The notes under the pieces were generated by a model. It did no database searches, was not told the DNA's origin, and saw only the letters and a list, made by a program, of their open reading frames with translations. This document shows positions 1 to 5,387 of a stretch of 10,079 bases of DNA, piece after piece; within the stretch, counting starts at the first letter, position 1; each line of letters opens with the position of its first letter. This DNA comes from Kiritimatiellia bacterium (GTDB lineage Bacteria > Verrucomicrobiota > Kiritimatiellia > RFP12 > UBA1067). Made by a program: the position numbers and the translations under genes. Where the stretch lies: NCBI GenBank assembly GCA_028701555.1, contig JAQVQN010000060.1, forward strand, positions 1 to 10,079, read 5' to 3'.

Positions 1-8
1 AAAAAATA

Positions 9-30
9 AACCAAATGGTGGACATGACAG
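9..30 (+). repeat. Copy 1 of a 22-bp conserved promoter-upstream element
   Basis: The 20-bp core CCAAATGGTGGACATGACAG lies at 11-30, preceded by AA. The same 22 bases recur without a mismatch at 3852-3873, in front of the second operon. In both copies the element follows an A-rich tract and ends one base past a -35-like ATGACA. It then gives way to an unconserved stretch and a conserved T-run with TGC. The equal spacing to the -10 region argues for a shared activator site or sigma-factor recognition element rather than a mobile repeat. Confidence 0.75.
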
Positions 31-52
31 GGCATAGTATTTTTGCTTAAAT
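24..52 (+). promoter_or_regulatory. Promoter of the etf operon (extended -10 type)
   Basis: ATGACA (24-29, 5 of 6 to TTGACA) is followed after exactly 17 bp by TTAAAT (47-52, 4 of 6 to TATAAT). TGC directly precedes the -10, which matches the TGn of an extended -10. The predicted transcription start near 59 leaves a leader of about 50 nt. GGGGAGAG at 99-106 is a good ribosome binding site for the ATG at 109. The layout repeats at 3867-3895, which strengthens the call. Confidence 0.6.
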
Positions 53-108
53 GGGCACCATGTAACAGGTAATAGGCTTGTGAGCAGGCTGATAAAACGG
101 GGAGAGCC

Positions 109-900
109 ATGCATATTGTTGTTTGCGTGAAGCAGGTTCCGGACACGACGAACGTGCGTATCAATCCGGAGACCAACACTTTGATGCGCGAGGGGGTCGA
201 GAGCATCATGAACCCCTTTGACGAATACGCGCTGGAGGAGGCGTTGCGTCTGAAAGACGTCACGGGGGCGCGGGTGACGGTGATCACGATGGGGCCGCCG
301 CAGGCGGATGTCGTGTTGCGCGAGGCCATGGCGCGTGGAGCGGATGACGGGGTGTTGCTCACGGATCGCGCCTTTGCCGGGGCCGATACGCTGGCTACAT
401 CCTATGCCATCGCGCAGGCTATCAAAAAGATCAACGCGCGTCCGGACCTTGTGCTTTTCGGCAAGCAGGCGATTGACGGCGACACGGCGCAGGTGGGGCC
501 GGGGGTCTCGGAATTTCTAGATATGCCGCTGGTGACCTACGTCAAGAGCGTGACGGTCAGCGACGGGGTTTTCACGGTCGAGACGTTGATGGACGAGGGT
601 GTGGACGTGATCGAAGGGCGCCTGCCGGCTGTGATGACGGTGGTTAAAGAGGCATCGACGCCGCGTTTTGCGAGTTTGAGCGGCTGGATGGATGCCAAGA
701 GCGCGTCCATTCCGCGCTGGGGGGCGAAAGACGTGGGTGCCGCAGCGGAGATGTGCGGTCTGGACGGTTCTCCGACCAAGGTGGTCAAAATATTCGCGCC
801 GCCGACCAAGACGGGCGGCATAAAGATGGACGGACGCGAGGAGCCGGAAGCTGCGGTCCAGGGGATTGTGAAGCTGTTGCAAGACAAGGGGGTGGCATAA
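109..900 (+). CDS. etfB: Electron transfer flavoprotein subunit beta (bifurcation-type signature)
   Basis: This is the beta subunit of the heterodimeric electron transfer flavoprotein, which takes electrons from a flavin dehydrogenase in the cytoplasm. Its 263 residues match the usual family length. The N-terminus (MHIVVCVKQVPDT) and the NPFDEYALEEALRLK stretch (35-49) are typical. Residues 119-128 read KQAIDGDTAQ. In ETFs whose beta subunit binds FAD (bifurcating types such as Acidaminococcus EtfB) this stretch has the DGDTAQ form, while canonical AMP-binding ETFs of the human type have DDDxNQ. That suggests a second FAD here, but this is inference from a motif. The ribosome binding site GGGGAGAG at 99-106 supports the start. 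The gene is first in the operon, and etfA follows after 3 bp, so the two are probably translated in concert. Confidence 0.95.
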   Translation: MHIVVCVKQVPDTTNVRINPETNTLMREGVESIMNPFDEYALEEALRLKDVTGARVTVITMGPPQADVVLREAMARGADDGVLLTDRAFAGADTLATSYAIAQAIKKINARPDLVLFGKQAIDGDTAQVGPGVSEFLDMPLVTYVKSVTVSDGVFTVETLMDEGVDVIEGRLPAVMTVVKEASTPRFASLSGWMDAKSASIPRWGAKDVGAAAEMCGLDGSPTKVVKIFAPPTKTGGIKMDGREEPEAAVQGIVKLLQDKGVA

Positions 901-903
901 GTT

Positions 904-2106
904 ATGGCTGAAGCACCGATTTATATTGATCCCGAGAAGTGCCGCGGTTGCAAGAAATGCATAACCGCCTGTCCTTTCGACGCTTTGTTCATGGAAGGCA
1001 AGCTGGCGGTCGTGAAGCCTGAAGAGTGTCGCGCGTGCAATGCTTGTATCAAAGCGTGCCCCTTCAAGGCCATTACTTCCACTGCGGAAGAAAAAGCGGT
1101 AAAGACCGACCTTTCAACTTTCAAGGGTATCTGGGTCTTCGCCGAGCAGCATCACGGCAAGGTGCAGGAGGTGGCTTACGAGCTGCTCTCGACTGGGCGG
1201 CGGCTGGCCAACGACCGTGGCTGCGAGTTGGCGGCGGTGATCATGGGGCATAATCTGGGCGACGCGCCGAACTATCTGATCGCGGCCGGCGCGGACAAAG
1301 TGTATGTGGTAGACCAGCCGTCTTTGTCGGAGTACGAGGCGGATGTTTACACTGACGCGCTGAACCAGCTTATAGCAAAGTACAAACCCGAGGTGATTCT
1401 GGCCGGCGCCACGTCGGTCGGACGGGCTTTTTTCGCGAAGGTCGCGGTGCGCGCCCGCACGGGCTTGACGGCGGACTGTACGGCGCTTTCGATCGACAAG
1501 GAGAGCCATCTGCTGCACCAGACGCGTCCGGCGTTCGGCGGCAACATCATGGCTACGATCATGACGCCCCACCACAGGCCGCAGATGGCCACGGTGCGGC
1601 CTAAAGTCTTCAAGATGAATACGCCTGATCCGCGGCGCAAGGGCGAGACGCTGCACGAAGCATTGAAGCTGGTGGCGGCCAGAACCAAGATCGTCAAGGC
1701 AGAACGCAACGCTGGCAGCGTCAACATAGCCGAGGCAGAGATCATCGTGGCCGGCGGCCGCGGCCTTAAGAAGGCCGAGAATCTGGCACAGTTGCAGAAA
1801 CTGGCAGATCTGCTGGGCGGCGTGGTGGGCGTTTCGCGCGCCTGTGTCGACGCGGGGTGGATATCCGCCTCGCACCAGGTCGGTCAGACCGGCAAGACCG
1901 TGAGCCCGAAGATCTATCTGGCTTTCGGCATCTCAGGGGCGATACAGCACTTGGAGGGCATGCGTTCCTCCGACACGATCATAGCGGTCAACACTGATCC
2001 GCACGCTCCGATTTTCAATATCGCCGATCTGGGCATTGTTGGGGATCTGTTCGAGATTCTGCCGATGCTGATCGAGGCGCTTGAATCCAAAGGCAACGGG
2101 CGTTAA
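904..2106 (+). CDS. etfA: Electron transfer flavoprotein subunit alpha with N-terminal 2[4Fe-4S] ferredoxin domain
   Basis: This is the alpha subunit, which carries the mobile FAD passed between the dehydrogenase and the electron acceptor. Residues 1-60 form a ferredoxin domain with two CxxCxxCxxxCP motifs (C13, C16, C19, C23 and C42, C45, C48, C52), so two [4Fe-4S] clusters are expected. Such an extension is known in CarE of caffeyl-CoA reductase and in the LctC-type ETF of lactate dehydrogenase from acetogens. Residues about 75-270 are the alpha N-terminal Rossmann-like domain. The C-terminal FAD domain shows SRACVDAGW (311-319), QVGQTGK (325-331) and ISGAIQHL. At 400 residues it is longer than plain EtfA (about 320) by the ferredoxin extension. 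The ribosome binding site is a G-rich run inside the end of etfB. The clusters may deliver electrons from ferredoxin or to it. Confidence 0.95.
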   Translation: MAEAPIYIDPEKCRGCKKCITACPFDALFMEGKLAVVKPEECRACNACIKACPFKAITSTAEEKAVKTDLSTFKGIWVFAEQHHGKVQEVAYELLSTGRRLANDRGCELAAVIMGHNLGDAPNYLIAAGADKVYVVDQPSLSEYEADVYTDALNQLIAKYKPEVILAGATSVGRAFFAKVAVRARTGLTADCTALSIDKESHLLHQTRPAFGGNIMATIMTPHHRPQMATVRPKVFKMNTPDPRRKGETLHEALKLVAARTKIVKAERNAGSVNIAEAEIIVAGGRGLKKAENLAQLQKLADLLGGVVGVSRACVDAGWISASHQVGQTGKTVSPKIYLAFGISGAIQHLEGMRSSDTIIAVNTDPHAPIFNIADLGIVGDLFEILPMLIEALESKGNGR

Positions 2107-2152
2107 GGCGCGGACAAATTGATTTCATAATTTATCGAGGGGACGGTGTTTT

Positions 2153-3787
2153 ATGGCGAACAAAACGAAACAGCCGATACAGACCGACATACTTTGCGTT
2201 GGGGCGGGCGTAGCCTCGCTGTCAACGGCGCTGGCGCTTTTGCGTGCGTTTAAGGCGCAGGGAAAGTCCGCGCCGCGCGTGACGGTGATCGACAAGGGCC
2301 GCAGCGTCGGCAGTCATGTGCTTTCCGGCGCAGTGATCGACATGAGCGGGTTCACCGGCTTGCTGACCGAAGAAGAGATCGGCAAGATGCCGGTCGAGGC
2401 ACGTGTGAGCAAGGAGTCGTTCCACATGCTTTTCGACGCCAAGCGCGCGATGGGGATACCTTGGGTGCCGCCGCTGATGCAGGCGCACGGGTATCCGGTG
2501 GGGTCGCTGACCAAGCTGACGCAGTATCTCGCGCAGCTCTGCGAAAAGGAAGGCGCGGAGGTCTACACCGGTTTCGCGGCGGTCGAGCTGATTGAAGATG
2601 CCAAGGGGCGCGTCATAGGCGTGCGTACCGGTGACAAGGGGGTGGACCGCGACGGCAAGCCCAAGTCCAACTTTACGGCCGGCGAGGAGATTCTCGCCAA
2701 GGTCGTGGTGCTGGGCGAGGGAGCATGCGGCATCCTGACCGACAAACTGATTGCGCGCAAAAAGATGGGCGGAGTCCGCGGACAATCGTATGCTTTGGGC
2801 ATCAAAGAGGTCATCGAGGTGCCTGCCGACGAGGCGCGGGCCGGGGAGATCGCGCATTCGTTTGGTTATCCTTCGGACTGGAGCACTTACGGCGGCGGTT
2901 TCGTGTACCACATGTCGGCGACGCAGGTGCTGGTCGGTTACGCTTACGCGCTGGACTATGCGAGGCCAGAGGCTGATCCTCACATGCTGTTCCGCAAATT
3001 CAAGGCGCATCCGGTGATCGCGTCGCACATCCAGGGCGGCAAGGCCGTGGCCTACGGGGCTAAGGTCATTCCTGAGGGCGGTTACTACTCTGTGCCGCAG
3101 GTGGTGGCTGACGGAGTGCTGATTGTTGGTGACGGAGCGGGACTGGTCGATACGCTGCGCATCAAGGGCATCCATATCGCGGCGCAGTCCGGACGTGCTG
3201 CGGCAGAGACACTGGTGGAGTGCTGCAACAAGGACGATTTTTCATTGGAGGCGCTAAAGCCTTATGCCGACCGCCTGACAAAGACCGAGGGCTGGAAACA
3301 ACTCAAGCGGGTCAAGAATGTGCGCGCGCCATTCTCGACCAATCTGATGCTGGGAGTGATGAGTGCGGGCTGTGCCTGGGCCACTTTCGGCAAGTTTCCG
3401 TTCTGGACGGTGCCGCTGGCGCCGGATCATGAGGAGATGCTGCCTTTGAAGGGCGGCAGGCTGCCGGAGCCGGAAGAGGTCGAGAGCGGGCCGCTTTCGC
3501 CTGACCGCCTGACCGACGTTTTCATGTCCGGCACGATCCATGACGAGGATCAGCCTTGCCATCTTAAGATTCTGGACCGGAAAGTATGTGAAGAGTGTAT
3601 CAAGCTATACGGTGCGCCCTGCCAGCGTTTTTGTCCCGCCGAGGTTTACCGGCTGGAGGACGGGCAGATACACGTGGACTTCTCCAACTGTCTGCACTGC
3701 AAGACCTGTCAGATCAAGGATCCTTTCCAGAACATCGAGTGGACCTTCCCGCAGGGCGGCGACGGCCCGCGCTACACACGCATGTGA
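2153..3787 (+). CDS. Electron transfer flavoprotein:quinone oxidoreductase (ETF-QO)
   Basis: This membrane-associated FAD and [4Fe-4S] enzyme oxidises reduced ETF and reduces quinone. The 544 residues cover the whole family fold. The N-terminal FAD-binding Rossmann motif is at 12-23, with GAGVAS where most relatives have GxGxxG. DKGRSVGSHVLSGAVID, typical of ETF-QO, follows. A second FAD-contacting segment, VLIVGDGAGLVD, lies near residue 325. The C-terminal ferredoxin-like domain has C494, C513, C516 and C519 as cluster ligands within CPAEVY and CLHCKTCQIKDPFQNIEW, close to mitochondrial ETF-QO. The ribosome binding site GAGGGGAC (2137-2144) lies 8 bp before the ATG, and only 46 bp separate it from etfA, so it is probably cotranscribed. 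In FixABCX systems the last ferredoxin is a separate protein (FixX); here it is fused. Identity is firm, but the direction of electron flow in vivo is not shown. Confidence 0.95.
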   Translation: MANKTKQPIQTDILCVGAGVASLSTALALLRAFKAQGKSAPRVTVIDKGRSVGSHVLSGAVIDMSGFTGLLTEEEIGKMPVEARVSKESFHMLFDAKRAMGIPWVPPLMQAHGYPVGSLTKLTQYLAQLCEKEGAEVYTGFAAVELIEDAKGRVIGVRTGDKGVDRDGKPKSNFTAGEEILAKVVVLGEGACGILTDKLIARKKMGGVRGQSYALGIKEVIEVPADEARAGEIAHSFGYPSDWSTYGGGFVYHMSATQVLVGYAYALDYARPEADPHMLFRKFKAHPVIASHIQGGKAVAYGAKVIPEGGYYSVPQVVADGVLIVGDGAGLVDTLRIKGIHIAAQSGRAAAETLVECCNKDDFSLEALKPYADRLTKTEGWKQLKRVKNVRAPFSTNLMLGVMSAGCAWATFGKFPFWTVPLAPDHEEMLPLKGGRLPEPEEVESGPLSPDRLTDVFMSGTIHDEDQPCHLKILDRKVCEECIKLYGAPCQRFCPAEVYRLEDGQIHVDFSNCLHCKTCQIKDPFQNIEWTFPQGGDGPRYTRM

Positions 3788-3803
3788 GCGGGGAGGTTCA
3801 AGC

Positions 3804-3817
3804 GCGGCTGACGCCGC
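3804..3817 (+). other. Short GC-rich hairpin after the ETF-QO gene
   Basis: GCGGC and GCCGC pair around a TGAC loop 17 bp after the ETF-QO stop codon. The stem is only five base pairs and no T-run follows, so it does not qualify as an intrinsic terminator. The direct repeat GGTTCAA flanks it at 3795-3801 and 3819-3825. It may be a transcript-end structure or chance in GC-rich DNA. Confidence 0.25.
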
Positions 3818-3851
3818 TGGTTCAAACGGCCTGCGGCTGCTGGCAAATAAT

Positions 3852-3873
3852 AACCAAATGGTGGACATGACAG
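3852..3873 (+). repeat. Copy 2 of the 22-bp conserved promoter-upstream element
   Basis: All 22 bases match 9-30, and an A/T-rich tract again lies upstream. The next 9 bases differ completely, after which a T-run and TGCTT return at identical spacing (the G of TGC lies 15 bp after the last base of the element in both copies). Loss of identity exactly in the promoter spacer indicates selection on discrete contact sites rather than a recent duplication. Confidence 0.75.
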
Positions 3874-3895
3874 ACGGTTCCTTTTTTGCTTTAAT
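3867..3895 (+). promoter_or_regulatory. Promoter of the Gfo/Idh - cytochrome - apbE operon
   Basis: ATGACA (3867-3872, 5 of 6 to TTGACA) and TTTAAT (3890-3895, 5 of 6 to TATAAT) are 17 bp apart, with TGC directly before the -10 as an extended -10. Transcription should start near 3902, giving a leader of about 90 nt. The 204-bp gap (3788-3991) holds this promoter, its 22-bp upstream element, a weak hairpin and the leader; I see no further gene in it. Confidence 0.65.
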
Positions 3896-3977
3896 TAGGC
3901 CGTGAATCGGAGAAGGACGTTTTAAATAAGTTGCTTCAAGGGGGGCTGGGATGCCCAGGCGCAGTCGATCAACGATC

Positions 3978-3984
3978 AAAGGAG
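3978..3984 (+). promoter_or_regulatory. Ribosome binding site deciding the Gfo/Idh start
   Basis: AAAGGAG is 7 bp from the ATG at 3992 but 16 bp from the in-frame ATG at 4001. The spacing favours 3992, which adds three residues before the twin-arginine signal. Confidence 0.7.
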
Positions 3985-3991
3985 TAAGACG

Positions 3992-5344
3992 ATGGAGAGC
4001 ATGAAATTCAACCGCAGGCAATTTGTTAAAGGCACCGCCGCCGCGGCTGCCATCTTGCCGAGTTTCAATATCTTGGGCGATGAAAAGAACACGATCGGCC
4101 CCAAAGACGACCAGGTGAACGTGGCGGTTATCGGGTACGGTGCCGAGGGCGAGATCCTGACCGATGCGGCAATGAAGATACCGGGGGTGCGTTTCAAGGC
4201 GGTCTGCGATATTTGGGAATACCGGCGTAAGATGGCGCGCGGACGGCTGCGCTCGCTGGGTCACGAGATCAACGTGTACGAAGACTACCGCGAGATGCTG
4301 GACAAGGAAGACAAGAACATCGACTGCGTGATCATAGCGACGCCGGACTGGATGCACGCGGAGCACAGCGTCTACTGCATGGAGAAGGGCAAGCACGTCT
4401 ACTGCGAGAAAGAGATGTCCAACCGCCTTGAGAAAGCCAAGGAGATGGTTCTGGGGCAGCGCCGCACCGGCAAGATTTTCCAGATCGGCCATCAGCGCCG
4501 CTCCAACCCGCGCTACATGCACGCAATCAACCGTGTGATTCGCGAGGCCAATATGCTCGGACGCGTGACGCACGCCTACGGGCAGTGGAACCGCTCGGTG
4601 GCGCCGTTTCTGACCGTGCGCGACCGCCTGAATATTCCGACCGAGACTTTGCAGAAATACGGCTACGAAAACATGGTGCAGTTTCTTAACTGGCGCTGGT
4701 TTGACAAATATGGCGGCGGTCCGATGGTGGACTTGGGTTCGCACCAGATAGACCTTTTCTTCTGGGTGTGGGATTGCGCTCCTATTTCTGTGACGGCTGT
4801 TGGCGGCAACGACTACTACAACCGCCAGATGAACGACAACGTGATGGCGATTTACGAGTTCAAGACCAAGCAGGGCGTGATCAACCGCGCCTACTATCAG
4901 GTGCTGACCACCTCCAGCCGCGGCGGTTTTTACGAGCAGTTTATGGGTGAGAACGGTTCTTTAACCATCTCCGAGATCGCGGCGCGCGGCAACGCGGTGC
5001 AGCGCGAGGTGCGCGACGGCGTGCCGAACTGGGACGTTTTTGCCAAGCAGGGTCTGGTGCTGCCGGTCAAGAAACCGGTGGCCGCGGCCGTCACCTCCAA
5101 TGCTGCGATCGACGTGCGTGTCACGGCCGAGGCGGACGGATGGCCTTTGCCGGTGGATCTGCTCAAGCCGGCGCACATGCCGCATTTGGAGAACTTCTTC
5201 CTGGCTGTGCGGCGCAACAAGCCCGAGCTGTTGACCTGTCCGGCGAATCTGGCATACGAGTCGGCGGTGGCAGTGCTGGCGGCCAACCGGTCGGTGGCCG
5301 AGGGCAAGACGATCCACTTCAAGCCGGAAGATTTCCACGTTTAA
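3992..5344 (+). CDS. Tat-exported Gfo/Idh/MocA-family oxidoreductase
   Basis: This is a predicted NAD(P)-dependent sugar or sugar-derivative oxidoreductase with an export signal. Residues 7-25 form a twin-arginine signal (NRRQFVKG followed by an alanine-rich hydrophobic stretch), so the folded, cofactor-loaded protein probably crosses the inner membrane, as Zymomonas glucose-fructose oxidoreductase does. The N-terminal Rossmann domain has GYGAEG at 48-53 for dinucleotide binding. CEKEMSN (138-144) carries the conserved lysine K140, with EKE replacing the common EKP. D247 and H251 in VDLGSHQID fit the catalytic pair of the C-terminal domain. At 450 residues it is typical for the exported subfamily. 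The substrate cannot be read from sequence. It is first in an operon with a multiheme cytochrome (43 bp downstream) and apbE, which hints at periplasmic redox chemistry. Confidence 0.9.
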   Translation: MESMKFNRRQFVKGTAAAAAILPSFNILGDEKNTIGPKDDQVNVAVIGYGAEGEILTDAAMKIPGVRFKAVCDIWEYRRKMARGRLRSLGHEINVYEDYREMLDKEDKNIDCVIIATPDWMHAEHSVYCMEKGKHVYCEKEMSNRLEKAKEMVLGQRRTGKIFQIGHQRRSNPRYMHAINRVIREANMLGRVTHAYGQWNRSVAPFLTVRDRLNIPTETLQKYGYENMVQFLNWRWFDKYGGGPMVDLGSHQIDLFFWVWDCAPISVTAVGGNDYYNRQMNDNVMAIYEFKTKQGVINRAYYQVLTTSSRGGFYEQFMGENGSLTISEIAARGNAVQREVRDGVPNWDVFAKQGLVLPVKKPVAAAVTSNAAIDVRVTAEADGWPLPVDLLKPAHMPHLENFFLAVRRNKPELLTCPANLAYESAVAVLAANRSVAEGKTIHFKPEDFHV

Positions 5345-5357
5345 TTAACCGGGTCTT

Positions 5358-5382
5358 ATAGGACTCATAGGACGTATAGGAC
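5358..5382 (+). repeat. Three ATAGGAC units with 9-bp period, last one supplying the ribosome binding site
   Basis: ATAGGAC occurs at 5358-5364, 5367-5373 and 5376-5382, separated by TC and GT. The AGGA of the last copy lies 6 bp before the ATG at 5388, so it can act as the Shine-Dalgarno sequence. The repeat fills most of the 43-bp gap between the oxidoreductase and the cytochrome gene. No promoter is needed here if the genes are cotranscribed. Confidence 0.7.
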
Positions 5383-5387
5383 CTATT

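Noticed and set aside
51..65. Tiny frame ATG-GGC-ACC-ATG-TAA as an upstream leader peptide of etfB
   Set aside because: The predicted transcription start near 59 lies after its first ATG, leaving only a start-stop pair with no ribosome binding site.
1114..1875. Open frame of 253 codons on the - strand inside etfA
   Set aside because: It shadows etfA, with arginine-rich low-quality translation and no domain.
2222..3175. Open frame of 317 codons on the - strand inside the ETF-QO gene
   Set aside because: It is fully antisense to a confidently identified gene, rich in His and Arg as expected of a shadow frame, and shows no family motif.
3795..3825. GGTTCAA direct repeats around a GC hairpin as an insertion-site duplication or terminator
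   Set aside because: The enclosed 17 bp cannot be a mobile element, and no T-run follows the five-pair stem, so neither reading is supported.
3605..4744. Long open frame of 379 codons on the - strand across the intergenic region and the Gfo/Idh gene
   Set aside because: It lies antisense to two well-identified genes and to the promoter, has no recognisable domain and no convincing ribosome binding site. Long antisense frames are common in GC-rich coding DNA.
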